Shown here one piece after another: positions 30,298 through 39,225 of a stretch of 39,556 bases of DNA; position 1 is the stretch's first letter, and each line of letters opens with the position of its first letter. Origin of the DNA: Sporolituus thermophilus DSM 23256 (GTDB taxonomy: Bacteria > Bacillota > Negativicutes > Sporomusales > Thermosinaceae); the NCBI RefSeq assembly GCF_900102435.1, contig NZ_FNBU01000024.1, positions 1-39,556 of the forward strand. The letters run 5' to 3'. Below the pieces are notes generated by a model. It saw only the letters and a program-made list of their open reading frames with translations, was not told the origin of the DNA and did not search any database. The position numbers were made by a program, and so were the translations under genes.

Positions 30298-31257
30298 ATG
30301 CAGCAGATATTGGTGACCGGGGGCGCCGGCTTTATCGGCAGTCATCTGGTTGACAGACTATTGGCCGCAGGATACTGGGTGGCGGTAATTGATGATTTCA
30401 ATGATTTCTATGAACCTGCCGTCAAGCGGCAAAATGTTGCTGAACATATAACACATCCAAACTATCGGTTATATGAAGGAGACATCCGTGATCGCGCTTT
30501 TTTGGACGAGGTTTTTGCCGCTAATTCCTTTACGGCCGTGGTACACCTTGCGGCGCGCGCCGGCGTGCGCCCATCCCTTGTCGAGCCGGTCCTTTACCAG
30601 GAAGTAAATGTTGGCGGCACGCAGAATATTTTCGAGTGCTGCCGCAAGTTCGAGGTAAAAAAGTGTATATTCGGCTCATCAAGCTCCGTTTACGGCATTA
30701 ACAGCAAAGTGCCTTTTGCCGAAGACGACCCAATTTTTCAGCCTATCAGCCCTTATGCCGCCACCAAGGCGGCAGGAGAGCTGCTTGCCCATGTATACAG
30801 CCATCTGTATGGTATCCAGATTTTGTGTCTCCGGTTTTTCACCGTCTACGGCCCGCGGCAGCGGCCTGATTTGGCGATTCATAAGTTTACTAAACTAATT
30901 GATCAGGGTTTGCCCATTCCTGTGTATGGGGACGGAAGCACCTGCCGGGACTATACTTATGTTGACGATATTGTCAATGGCATAATAGGGGCCTTGCACT
31001 ACAGTGCATCGCTGTATGAAATTATTAATCTTGGCAATTCGGATACCGTTTATCTTAAAGATTTAATACGGGTTATTGAAGAGTGCTTAGGTAAAAAAGC
31101 TGTTATCAAATGGCTGCCGCCCCAGCCGGGCGATGTGCCGCTCACCTTTGCCGATATCGGCAAGGCCAGGCGGCTTTTGGACTTTGAGCCGGCTACCGCC
31201 ATTGAAGAAGGTATTGCGAATTTTGTTGCGTGGTACCGCCAGAGTAGAAGGGATTAG
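30298..31257 (+). CDS. NAD-dependent epimerase, probably UDP-glucuronate 4-epimerase
   Basis: A 319-residue short-chain dehydrogenase/epimerase. GGAGFIGSHLVDRLL (9-23) is the NAD-binding motif. FGSSSSVYG and the catalytic YAATK follow, then RFFTVYGPRQRPDLAI, a stretch typical of UDP-GlcA/UDP-Glc 4-epimerases. AARAGVRPSL is the hallmark of the UDP-GlcA epimerase group (GAE/CapI/LspL), with Arg contacting the carboxylate. The ATG at 30298 follows GGGAGG. It is 4 nt after ugd and 4 nt before a GT4 gene, so the three form an operon supplying and using UDP-GlcA or UDP-GalA. Confidence 0.9.
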   Translation: MQQILVTGGAGFIGSHLVDRLLAAGYWVAVIDDFNDFYEPAVKRQNVAEHITHPNYRLYEGDIRDRAFLDEVFAANSFTAVVHLAARAGVRPSLVEPVLYQEVNVGGTQNIFECCRKFEVKKCIFGSSSSVYGINSKVPFAEDDPIFQPISPYAATKAAGELLAHVYSHLYGIQILCLRFFTVYGPRQRPDLAIHKFTKLIDQGLPIPVYGDGSTCRDYTYVDDIVNGIIGALHYSASLYEIINLGNSDTVYLKDLIRVIEECLGKKAVIKWLPPQPGDVPLTFADIGKARRLLDFEPATAIEEGIANFVAWYRQSRRD

Positions 31258-31261
31258 TTCT

Positions 31262-32422
31262 ATGGCACGCATATGCATGATCTTTAACAGCTTCGAGCTG
31301 CCGAACCCGGGCGGACCGAGCCTGCAGGCTTACCGAGTGTCCCAAGAACTAAAAAAGCGGGGACACCAAATTATTTTTGTTGCTAAAGGGACCGGCCGGT
31401 CACCGGCGTTTGAGATGGTCGACGGCATACCCCTCTACCGCTTAAATTTGAAAGGTTTGGCTTCATTTCAGTTATTATACCGACTCTGGCATCTTAAAAA
31501 CGAATTTGATATCCTGCATGTGCATGGCGTAGGCCGTTTGGCAACAATGGCTATAACTTTTGCCCGCAATTTCGGAAAACGGGTATATGTAAAGTACACA
31601 ATTGCCGGCGCTTTAATGAAGCCGCCGCAACCAGGCGTAAAGGGCTGGTTTAAACGCATAAGTCCGTTTCCGAAACTGCGACTGGAAAAACACAAACAAG
31701 CCGATGGCATGATAGCCATTAGCGGCGAGACTTATAACGAACTGATAAATTACGGTTTTCCCCGCGACCGGATTAGTTTTATTCCTAATGGGGTTGATAC
31801 TGAACTATTTCGTCCTGTGGGTTTGATGGAAAAACAACAGTTGCGGCGTAAGCTTGGCTTGCCGGAGAATAAAATGATTTTTATCTTCACCGGCAAAATT
31901 ACCCGGCGCAAGGGCGTTGATACCCTGCTGTGCGCCTGGCAGTCCTTACCGCAAATTCAGGAAAAGGCCGTTTTGGTCTTGGTTGGCGATGGAAAAGGAC
32001 AGGCTGACAACCTCGAGGCGTGGCTGGATAAGTTTATTCAGACAAACAAGCTTGCTGGTTCCGTGATTTGGCCTGGAGTTGTCGCAAATGTCCCCGACTA
32101 CCTTGCGGCAGCGGACTGTTTTCTGTTCCCTTCCTGGCGAGAGGGCCTTCCCAATTCGCTGCTTGAGGCTATGTCAGCTGGCCTGGTATGTTTTGCGTCA
32201 AATATCGGCGGCAATACAGACGTGATAATTCCGGGGAAGACAGGCATTTTGCTGCCGCCGGGTGATGTAGGCGCTTGGGCAGATGCGATCGCCCAAGCTG
32301 TAAACGATCCTCATCCGGCGCTCGGCACAGCAGCGCGCCGTTATATTTGTGAAAACTATAGCATTATCGGCACGGCGAATAAACTTGAAAAACTTTATGA
32401 TGATAATGGTGTTTCTCGATAA
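31262..32422 (+). CDS. Glycosyltransferase family 4
   Basis: A 386-residue GT-B glycosyltransferase. PGGPSLQAYRVSQELKKRGH and FDILHVHGVGRL lie in the acceptor domain; FTGKITRRKGVDTLLCAWQS and FLFPSWREGLPNSLLEAMSAG lie in the donor domain. ISFIPNGVDTELFRP is also typical. It is paralogous to the protein at 27594-28760. The ATG at 31262 is 4 nt after the epimerase stop; an open frame upstream is just overlap with that gene. Being in one operon with ugd and the epimerase, it may use UDP-GlcA or UDP-GalA, but that is inference. Confidence 0.9.
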   Translation: MARICMIFNSFELPNPGGPSLQAYRVSQELKKRGHQIIFVAKGTGRSPAFEMVDGIPLYRLNLKGLASFQLLYRLWHLKNEFDILHVHGVGRLATMAITFARNFGKRVYVKYTIAGALMKPPQPGVKGWFKRISPFPKLRLEKHKQADGMIAISGETYNELINYGFPRDRISFIPNGVDTELFRPVGLMEKQQLRRKLGLPENKMIFIFTGKITRRKGVDTLLCAWQSLPQIQEKAVLVLVGDGKGQADNLEAWLDKFIQTNKLAGSVIWPGVVANVPDYLAAADCFLFPSWREGLPNSLLEAMSAGLVCFASNIGGNTDVIIPGKTGILLPPGDVGAWADAIAQAVNDPHPALGTAARRYICENYSIIGTANKLEKLYDDNGVSR

Positions 32423-32601
32423 AGAAAGAATAGACTGCAACTGTTTTATAGTAGTCGGAGAGTACGTGGTATATCTGTAGCTTAATATATCACCATAAGC
32501 AATGTGAAGAAAACTTGCCTGTAATATTACGTGGACTGGGGGTTGATTTTAATAAAGAACTTAAATAAACTTTCTGCTAGCCAAAAAACATTAGCAAGTA
32601 T

Positions 32602-33618
32602 GTGGATATGGCTATTTTTTTAAGTTTTTCAGTCTTTTTTTCATCTTTTCGCGACGTGAGTACCGCAAAACTTCTAAATTTTATTATGGGTGGTTTTTTG
32701 GCATGTTTTGCATATAAAATTGCGTCTAGGGAAAACACTCGAAAATATATTGAGATATTTTTATGGGTTTTGGTTGTCTTTGGTTTGGCGATTGCTTTAA
32801 AAGGGCTTTATCAATATTTTGTATTACACATATCAAGGCCGCGGTCAATGGTAAGTCATCCTAACATATTTGCCATGTATATGGAACTTATTATCCCATT
32901 TTTGCTAGCGCAGTTTTTGTATATCAATAACATGCGTTGGAAGCGAATTTTAGTTTTTGCAGTGATGGTGATTTTAGTTTTAGCACTAGTGATCACTTTT
33001 TCGCGTGGCGCTTGGTTTGCAACAATAATTGGAGCTTTCTTAGTGCTGTGGTGCTTGAATGGCCGCAAAGCAGTTTTTTGGACGGCTGCCGTCCTGCCAG
33101 TTTTACTTTTTAGTAGTACGGCTATATATAAACGCTTTCTTAGTTCATTTGATTTGACAATGCAAAGCAATATTGAACGTATTCACGGGTTGATAAGTAG
33201 CTTTAAGATTATTCTTGATTACCCGCTAACTGGGGTAGGGCTGGGGTGCTATAAACTCTTTTATCCAACATATAAGCTGCCGCTAGCAAAAGAAATATTG
33301 CCTCATGCTCATAATACGTTGATGGTTTTTGCTACCGAAGCAGGTGTGTTTACAGCAGCGGCCTTTTTCGGTTTTATTATACTTTTAATAAAAAGTTTAT
33401 ATCTTAATATTAGACAGAATATTAGACAGAATAATTGTCATAATGAGCATTATTATCTTGTGATGGGGATGAGTGGGGGTATTTTAGCGCTTATGCTACA
33501 TGGCTTTGTTGACTATACTTTGGGGAATCAAGGTGTATTAGGCATTTTTATGCTATATATAGGTTTTTTACTTGGCTTAATCGAAAAAAACGATAATATC
33601 AAAAAAGCGCATAATTAA
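32602..33618 (+). CDS. O-antigen ligase/polymerase-like membrane protein, N terminus out of frame
   Basis: A 338-residue polytopic protein with about nine or ten membrane helices. It has a Wzy_C/WaaL-type periplasmic loop: FSRGAWFATIIGAFLVLW, then DYPLTGVGLGCYKLFYPTY and PHAHNTLMVFATEAGVF. It should join O-antigen or polymerise repeat units at the outer face of the inner membrane. It begins inside the first helix at a GTG or ATG (32602/32608) with no ribosome binding site. The missing N terminus (LIKNLNKLSASQKTLASM, then WIWLFF) is encoded just upstream in another frame from about 32543 and stops at TAA right after a run of seven Ts (32615-32621). One extra T would join both. It is strongly AT-rich compared with the LPS core genes. 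Confidence 0.8.
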   Translation: MDMAIFLSFSVFFSSFRDVSTAKLLNFIMGGFLACFAYKIASRENTRKYIEIFLWVLVVFGLAIALKGLYQYFVLHISRPRSMVSHPNIFAMYMELIIPFLLAQFLYINNMRWKRILVFAVMVILVLALVITFSRGAWFATIIGAFLVLWCLNGRKAVFWTAAVLPVLLFSSTAIYKRFLSSFDLTMQSNIERIHGLISSFKIILDYPLTGVGLGCYKLFYPTYKLPLAKEILPHAHNTLMVFATEAGVFTAAAFFGFIILLIKSLYLNIRQNIRQNNCHNEHYYLVMGMSGGILALMLHGFVDYTLGNQGVLGIFMLYIGFLLGLIEKNDNIKKAHN

Positions 33619-33645
33619 ACGATCAATATTGCGAGGTAAAATTCT

Positions 33646-34773
33646 ATGAACATTGTGTATGTTTCTAATTCAATTATCCCTTCAAAATATGCCAACAGTA
33701 TTCATGTAATGAAAATGTGTAATGCTTTTTCCCAAAATAGTCATAATGTATTTTTGCTTGCCCGGCGCGGCTCGTGGCTGAATACTAGAGATCTGCACAA
33801 ACGGTATGGGGTGACAAATATTTTCCCGATTATTTTTTGCTGGCGCCCGAATTTTTTGCCGCGGCTGTGGAGAGAAAATATTTATTCCACAGGGTTATGT
33901 CGTGCTGTGAAAAAATTAATTTTAAAAGACATGAAACCTGATCTACTGTACGGCCGGTACGAACATGGACTGTTTGCTTTATCTAAGTATTTTGATATTC
34001 CTTTTGTTTTTGAAACTCATGATACTCCCGCACGAAGCAAGGATGTTTTTTATGTTCAAGAAGCGTTACTTAAGCAAAAAAATTTACTAGCTCTAGTATG
34101 TATATCTGACCAGCTCAAACAAGAATATATAAGGGTTTTTCCATGGTTCCCCAAGGAAAAAATTATTGTAGTTCATGATGGGTCTGATTTGCCTGAAGAA
34201 ACCGTGCCAGGAGAAATTTTGGACTGGCCTGGACGAACAGGGTGTATTCAGGTGGGCTATGTTGGACATCTATATCCTGGTAAAGGCATGGAAATTATTG
34301 CTCAGATATTTAGACAATTACCAAATTTGGATTTTCATATAATTGGGGGAATGGAGAAAGATATCGAGTTTTGGAAATCGAAATGTCGGGGAAGCAATAT
34401 TTTCTTTCATGGGTATATTTGGCAAGAAAAATTAAGTTCATATATTAAAAGGCTGGACATTGTATTGGCGCCGTTCCCGGCTCAGGGTAAGTATAGTCGG
34501 TGGTCTTCGCCACTGAAAATTTTTGATTATATGGCCTGGCGGAAACCGATTGTAGCGTCAGATATTCCCATGGTGCGAGAAATACTTATAGATGGACAAA
34601 ATGCTGTTTTAGTGTCTCCTGAGAATATTGATGAGTGGATAAAAACATTGGAATATTTAGCGAAAGATAGCGCATACCGTGATAATTTAGCTCAGTGTGC
34701 ATATCAAACTTTAAAAGACAAATATACTTGGAAAGTGCGAGCGCAAAATATTCTAAATAGCCTGTGTTTGTAA
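33646..34773 (+). CDS. Glycosyltransferase family 4
   Basis: A 375-residue GT-B glycosyltransferase. The N-terminal domain starts NIVYVSNSIIPSKYANSIHV and has FVFETHDTPARSK. The donor domain has VGYVGHLYPGKGMEIIAQIF and a modified EX7E region (PLKIFDYMAWRKPIVASDIP). It is in the most AT-rich part of the window, with codon use unlike the LPS core genes (TTT, AAT, ATA frequent), which suggests transfer from another source. AGGTAAAATTCT before the ATG is a fair ribosome binding site. It follows the ligase-like gene by 27 nt. Sugar and acceptor are unknown. Confidence 0.87.
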   Translation: MNIVYVSNSIIPSKYANSIHVMKMCNAFSQNSHNVFLLARRGSWLNTRDLHKRYGVTNIFPIIFCWRPNFLPRLWRENIYSTGLCRAVKKLILKDMKPDLLYGRYEHGLFALSKYFDIPFVFETHDTPARSKDVFYVQEALLKQKNLLALVCISDQLKQEYIRVFPWFPKEKIIVVHDGSDLPEETVPGEILDWPGRTGCIQVGYVGHLYPGKGMEIIAQIFRQLPNLDFHIIGGMEKDIEFWKSKCRGSNIFFHGYIWQEKLSSYIKRLDIVLAPFPAQGKYSRWSSPLKIFDYMAWRKPIVASDIPMVREILIDGQNAVLVSPENIDEWIKTLEYLAKDSAYRDNLAQCAYQTLKDKYTWKVRAQNILNSLCL

Positions 34774-34796
34774 GGCGGCATATTGGAGAGTAAGAC

Positions 34797-35786
34797 GTGA
34801 AAAATAATAATTGTCGAAAACCACTGGTCAGCATTATAATTGCAACTTACAACTCCGGCCAAACGATTAGTCGGGCTGTAAGTTCAGTAATACAGCAGTC
34901 ATATGATAACATAGAACTAATTATTGTTGATGATGGTTCTTTTGATAATACGGCTGAGATAGTTATGCCCTTTGTTGATGGTATACGTGTTATTTACATA
35001 TATCAGAATAACAGCGGCGTAAGTGCCGCACGAAATAAGGGAGCGCTTTTAGCAAAAGGAGAATGGCTTGCTTTTCTTGACGCTGATGATGAGTGGCATC
35101 CCCAAAAACTAGAATTACAGATCGAGTCCTTGCAATTTGTACCTGACGCTGTATTAATAAGCAATGTCCCGCTGCGTGTATCCCAAAATGGGAAAAACTT
35201 TCAATTTCCTGTATTAGATGTAACAGATTTAAAGGATAAATTATTTTTTTGGCGTCAGGAAGAATTTTTACGCCGCAATAAGATACACACATCATCAGTT
35301 CTTGTACGCCGTGACACGTTTAATGAAGTAGGCGGCTTTGATGAGATGCTAAAAATCGCAGAAGATCGCGATTTATGGCTGAAAATACTATATAAAGGCC
35401 AAGGTATCTGTCTTAATATGCCGCTTACGAAATACTATGAAACAGAAGGAAGTCTATCCCGCAAAATTGTTGAACGCTTCGAATACAACTTAAAATTAAT
35501 TGATCGCTGGGATAATCGTCGTCAAGATACTTTAGATAAGGAAAAACGGATTTCGGTAAAAAATTTTATAAAAATAAAATATGCTGTTTTGTTTACCATG
35601 ATTTTTAAACTTTTAAAATATGGATTTGTCGAAGAAGCATATTTATTTTGGCTAAAACTGCGAGATTTTCATAAAAAAGAGTTCCCCTGTTTACCATTTA
35701 TTCCGTGGTGTTTATTTGTTATGATGGCGCGGGTGGAGTTTTTACGAAAAAGATTTAAGAGAGCGGTAAAGCGATTTTTACTCTAA
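34797..35786 (+). CDS. Glycosyltransferase family 2
   Basis: A 329-residue GT-A enzyme. VSIIIATYNSGQTISRAVSS opens the nucleotide-binding domain. IIVDDGSFDNTAE has the first Asp pair, AARNKGALLAKGEWLAFLDADDEWHP carries the metal-binding DADD, and AEDRDLWLKILYKGQG holds the (E)D catalytic region. The C-terminal 80 residues (about 245-329) are basic and aromatic and may be membrane-associated. It is AT-rich like its neighbours. The start is GTG with GGAGAG about 6 nt upstream. It is the last intact gene of the polysaccharide island. Confidence 0.9.
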   Translation: MKNNNCRKPLVSIIIATYNSGQTISRAVSSVIQQSYDNIELIIVDDGSFDNTAEIVMPFVDGIRVIYIYQNNSGVSAARNKGALLAKGEWLAFLDADDEWHPQKLELQIESLQFVPDAVLISNVPLRVSQNGKNFQFPVLDVTDLKDKLFFWRQEEFLRRNKIHTSSVLVRRDTFNEVGGFDEMLKIAEDRDLWLKILYKGQGICLNMPLTKYYETEGSLSRKIVERFEYNLKLIDRWDNRRQDTLDKEKRISVKNFIKIKYAVLFTMIFKLLKYGFVEEAYLFWLKLRDFHKKEFPCLPFIPWCLFVMMARVEFLRKRFKRAVKRFLL

Positions 35787-35935
35787 CAGTTTTTTGGAGT
35801 ACGCAAAATAGTTATGACAAATTATGACAAAGTTCGCTATTGCTTTAAGATATGTCGAAAAATTATAATTGAGTTTAGTTGATAGATACTTTTCTATACT
35901 AGATCCTCGCTAATAGAAAGCGGAGTGAAACGATA

Positions 35936-36322
35936 ATGCAGCCTCAAGCACAGGCACCAGCTGTCAACGCGAATATTGGACAAGCGGTGGCATTGCCGCT
36001 GGCAGTGCGGCTAGGGCAGGCCCTGGCTCCGCTCTTGCTCGCAACGGCCGACTATTTTGCGGTCGTTGCGGCCATTTATAGCGCTGCCTGGCTGCGGGGA
36101 ACATTTTTGCCAAAACTATTACCCGCACTCCTGCCGTTTCACAACGGCTATACTTACATATATTTTGTAATTCCCGTTGTGTATTTGACATTTATTGCGG
36201 CTCAAGGCCTGTATACCAAGCGCCTGCCCTTCTGGCAGGGAGCAGGGCTGTTATTCAAGGCATGCAACTATGTTATCATATTAGTCATTGGAATTGTATA
36301 TTTTTTAAAAACCGGGCGATAG
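35936..36322 (+). pseudogene. Truncated undecaprenyl-phosphate glycosylphosphotransferase (N-terminal part)
   Basis: 128 residues with three or four membrane helices: PLLLATADYFAVVAAIYSAA, YIYFVIPVVYLTFIAAQGLY, then LPFWQGAGLLFKACNYVIIL and onward to IVYFLKTGR. This matches the N-terminal membrane region of WbaP/WcaJ-type enzymes that start O-unit synthesis. The catalytic C-terminal sugar transferase domain (about 200 residues) is missing. The frame ends at TAG just where transposon-like sequence begins, and the rest of the gene is not found downstream. It keeps a ribosome binding site (CGGAGTG) and start, but the product cannot be active. The call is by similarity of the membrane part and context. 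Confidence 0.75.
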
Positions 36323-37204
36323 TGTCAAGACATTGTAGGATTTTTTTAAAAGACATACAATCCTTGGCGAGTTAACATAATTTTAGGCATAAGCAAGCGA
36401 AAGCTCCCTCAGGGCCTTATACAAAAAGCTTTTCGGCCCCCTCAGTATAGGTATATTATCATGTTTTTCCCCGGTTACTTTTACTTTCTTCTGCCGCTGC
36501 GCTTCAACAGTTTCCGCTGAGCTTGTTATCATCGCCTCAATTTTGTAATCTGTGCTTTGCTGTCTTAGATATTCTTCTGCCACCGCTTGGCCGTTTGCCT
36601 GACATACGCGTATGTATGCCATATGCTTGGCGCCTTCTCGGCTCCACCCCATCGGCCGGCTGCTCATGCGCGCCGATAATACGTGACTGATATGCCCTTC
36701 AGCACTGCATTTTATCTCTTTGTAACTGTATATTCTGGTTATTCCTTCCCAGTTGCTTCGAATGTAGCCCCAGGATTGTATAATTGCCTGTTTACGGCTT
36801 GCCGTTGTCGCGCTTTTTAATAGCTTTTCAATGACTTCTTGCGCTTTTTCAAAGTTGCCAAAACGCAATGCTCCTAGCAGTGTTTTACTAAGTTCTTTGT
36901 TGCCTCCTACAGCTTGCCGAACATATTTCATTAAATGAAATTTATCCAGAATAAATTCTGCTTTCGGAAAAACAATTCGGGCACACTGGATCCAGGCAGC
37001 GCCATCACCTATTACATAGATCTTTTCGATACGGTCAAGGTCATAACGCTTGTTTGCTTCTTCCCACACATATTCCCAAAATTCATCTGCTTCTTTATCC
37101 ACACTGCTTAGATAAACCGGATTTTTTAACGCCCGTCGCCCATCTTTTTCTTCCCAGCCCTCATGCATATATACCAGGCGTGTCAGAACAGGATCAGGCT
37201 TGAC
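36323..37204 (-). mobile_element. ISLre2-family insertion sequence remnant
   Basis: This segment carries the 3' two thirds of a transposase gene on the minus strand and starts directly at the end of the truncated glycosylphosphotransferase gene. Ends are not defined: GTGTCAAGACATTG at 36322 may be one boundary, and no matching inverted repeat is clear at the other. Confidence 0.65.
36383..37204 (-). pseudogene. ISLre2-type transposase, N-terminally truncated
   Basis: The open frame covers about 274 codons, of which 261 follow the first Met (37168). KIYVIGDGAAWIQ, the FILDKFHLMKYV block and CSAEGHISHVLSARMSSRPMG with WSREGAKHMAYIR are characteristic of ISLre2 (UPF0236) transposases. Full-length members are about 450 or more residues, so about 190 N-terminal residues are missing. 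The frame upstream of Met runs only to a stop at 37205-37207 (VKPDPVLTRLVY before MHEG). It is inactive alone. Confidence 0.85.
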
Positions 37205-37259
37205 TTATTTGAAAAATTGACTTGTTTTCACGGCAGCAATTAAGAACGGAGGGAGCACT

Positions 37260-37709
37260 ATGGCCGGACAGCCAGCGAAACGGGTCGGGGTTAACGAGGT
37301 CAGGGGAAAAATTTTGCCGCTGTGCCAAGAGCGGCCAACAATTGCCGCCGTATTTTTATTCGGTTCGTATGGGACTTGTTATCAGACTCAGTTTAGTGAT
37401 ATCGACCTCGGGGTGCTCTTTTTTCCTGACGGTATTCCCAATCTGCGGGGAGAAATGGGGTTGGCCGGCGCATTTTCCAGCGCCCTTGGCCGCGATGACG
37501 TTGATCTGGTGATTATGAATAAGGCGCCGCTGCCGCTGCGGTATCGGATTGTCGCCGAAGGCGAGATTCTTTACGAAAAAGATTATGTTTATACCAGCGA
37601 TTTTTTGGCGGCAACTTATAAATATTTCCTTGATTATAATATTGACTACCGGATGTTTATGGCTGAATACAGTCGTTCACTAAAGGAGGCATACAAGGTT
37701 AATGGTTGA
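37260..37709 (+). CDS. mntA: MntA-type nucleotidyltransferase antitoxin
   Basis: A 149-residue protein of the MNT fold. The active site is GSYGTCYQTQFSDIDLG, matching GSX10DXD, followed by DDVDLVIMNKAP with the third acidic residue. In MntA/HepT systems this enzyme adds AMP to a Tyr of the HEPN toxin and silences it. CGGAGGGAG lies 5 nt before the ATG. It overlaps the hepT start by 8 nt, typical of these operons. The unit sits directly behind the IS remnant, and its promoter may lie in that junction (TTGACT at 37200, no clear -10). Confidence 0.9.
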   Translation: MAGQPAKRVGVNEVRGKILPLCQERPTIAAVFLFGSYGTCYQTQFSDIDLGVLFFPDGIPNLRGEMGLAGAFSSALGRDDVDLVIMNKAPLPLRYRIVAEGEILYEKDYVYTSDFLAATYKYFLDYNIDYRMFMAEYSRSLKEAYKVNG

Positions 37710-38127
37710 CCGGGATGTTATTTGCAACCGGATAAGTTATATCGAAGACAACATCCGGCAGCTTAATGAGCTGGCGAAGTTAACGGAAGCGGAGTTTCTC
37801 AGCCGCTTTTATTATGTAGCTTCCGCTAAATATTTGCTGCAGACAGCAATTGAGGCCATGCTGGACATTGCTCACCACATTATTGCCCGGCAGCGCTACC
37901 GGGCTCCGCGCACTTATGCCGAAGTTTTTTCGGTATTGGTTGAACATGGCATTTTGCCGGCAGAAAGCGAAAATACATACCGCCAAATCGCTAAGTTCCG
38001 TAATCGGGTTGTGCATTTGTATCATGAAGTAGCTAATAAAGAAGTATTCCAAATTCTTAAGGAAGGTATTAGTGATATTCAGGCATTTGTCAAGGCTATT
38101 GTTGCCTATATGGGAAAAAATTCCTAA
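37702..38127 (+). CDS. hepT: HepT-type HEPN toxin ribonuclease
   Basis: A 141-residue all-helical protein. KFRNRVVHLYHEV contains RX4HXY (R-N-R-V-V-H-L-Y), the RNase active site plus the Tyr that MntA modifies. YYVASAKYLLQTAIEAMLDIAHHII is the typical core helix pair. In known systems HepT cleaves tRNA or mRNA unless AMPylated. It overlaps mntA by 8 nt. With the intact motif in both genes the module should be active. It may stabilise this decayed end of the locus or act in phage defence. Confidence 0.92.
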   Translation: MVDRDVICNRISYIEDNIRQLNELAKLTEAEFLSRFYYVASAKYLLQTAIEAMLDIAHHIIARQRYRAPRTYAEVFSVLVEHGILPAESENTYRQIAKFRNRVVHLYHEVANKEVFQILKEGISDIQAFVKAIVAYMGKNS

Positions 38128-38133
38128 ATGGAA

Positions 38134-38162
38134 AAAAGACGGCCGGGTTTAGGCCGTCTTTT
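38134..38162 (+). terminator. Terminator of the mntA-hepT operon
   Basis: Perfect 11-bp stem AAAAGACGGCC/GGCCGTCTTTT with a 7-nt loop. A TATAAT box at 38165-38170 follows directly and may be the -10 of the next unit. Confidence 0.9.
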
Positions 38163-38203
38163 GGTATAATATGGCTAAATTATATCCGGGGATAAACGGT
38201 TAA

Positions 38204-38476
38204 AACAAGCGCGACCAGTCGCGGCGCTTATCCCATACATGCATTATTTGGAACGTATTCACCGGCAAAACATTTGACCCTGAGGTGGCGACCGCGGTCG
38301 GGAGCATCCGCCGCCGGCAACAACCGGAGGCTGCCGTGCCGTATGAAGTGGCCGAGGTGGTTAAGCGAGGCTTTCTGGACAGCGCCGGCCGGGTGGTGCG
38401 CAAGGCTGAAGTAATTACCTATCAGGAGGGGGAAAGGGTACATGACCAGACCAACGCGCCCGATTGTGGGCATTGA
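38204..38476 (+). pseudogene. GrpE-like C-terminal fragment upstream of hsp70
   Basis: The frame is open from a TAA at 38201. FDPEVATAVGSIRRRQQ, EAAVPYEVAEVVKRGFLDSA and [12 protein letters not shown] resemble the C-terminal beta domain of GrpE (FDP..HEAV....G.V.EV...GY...RV.R.A.V). The long coiled coil that makes up most of GrpE is missing and no start codon with a ribosome binding site is visible; GTG at 38285 is the first candidate, giving 63 residues. It overlaps the hsp70 start by 35 nt, as in nucleotide-exchange-factor/chaperone pairs. It may be a remnant or an unusually short exchange factor. Confidence 0.5.
38207..38224. repeat. Relict core of the dispersed palindromic repeat
   Basis: GCGCGA-CCAG-TCGCG resembles the GC core of the repeat family, without recognisable arms. 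It could also be chance within GC-rich sequence. Confidence 0.4.
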
Positions 38477-39225
38477 TTTAGGGACAACCAACTCGGCCGT
38501 CGCTTATATAAATAACGGCAAGCCGGAAATTATTCCGTCGCCGCATGGTCAGCGCATCATCCCCTCGGTGGTAATGATCGGCCTGGATGGCAAGGTGCAT
38601 GTCGGCGATACGGCACGGGCGGCGCAGATCGCCATGCCCGACCGGGTGGTCGCTGCCGTCAAGCGCAAAATGGGCTCGACCGAGCCGGTTACCATGGCGG
38701 GCCAGGCGTTTTTACCCCAGGAAATTTCGGCGATGATCTTACGAGAAATCAAAAGTTATGTTGATGCTAAATTCGGCCCCGGGGAAAAAGAGGCGGTCAT
38801 CACCGTGCCGGCTTATTTTACCGACGAGCAGCGCCGGGCGACCAAGCAGGCCGGGGAATTGGCCGGCTTTATCGTCGAACGGATTATTAACGAGCCGACG
38901 GCGGCGGCCATGGCGTTCGGCCTGGAGCGGCTGGAGGAAGATAAGCATATCCTGGTGTATGATCTGGGCGGCGGTACGTTTGACGTGTCGATTGTGGAAA
39001 TGATGAGCGGCATTTTGGAAGTTAAAGCATCGGCCGGTAACAACCATTTGGGCGGGGAAGACTTTGACTGGCGGCTGGTCGGCTGGCTGGCCGACAAAAT
39101 CCGCAAAGCTCACGGCGTCGACCCGCTGAAAGACCTTCGCGCCAAGAGCCTGCTAAAAGAGCAGGCTGAACGCATCAAAAAAGAGCTGTCGACCGCTCCC
39201 CAAGTCGAAATTCACCTGCTGGTTT
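38442..39225 (+). pseudogene. Hsp70 (DnaK-like) chaperone interrupted by an IS21-family element
   Basis: About 261 codons of an Hsp70 ATPase domain: [17 protein letters not shown] (phosphate 1), [30 protein letters not shown] and [12 protein letters not shown] (phosphate 2). [16 protein letters not shown] and [15 protein letters not shown] follow. The second adenosine motif and the whole substrate-binding domain are absent. At about 39226 the sequence switches to IS21-like end sequence, after which the frame runs to a stop at 39314 in foreign code. It is likely a paralogue of the main DnaK (short insert after motif 1, GrpE-like fragment upstream). AGGAGGGGG precedes the ATG. The 3' half would lie beyond the window. 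Confidence 0.88.
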
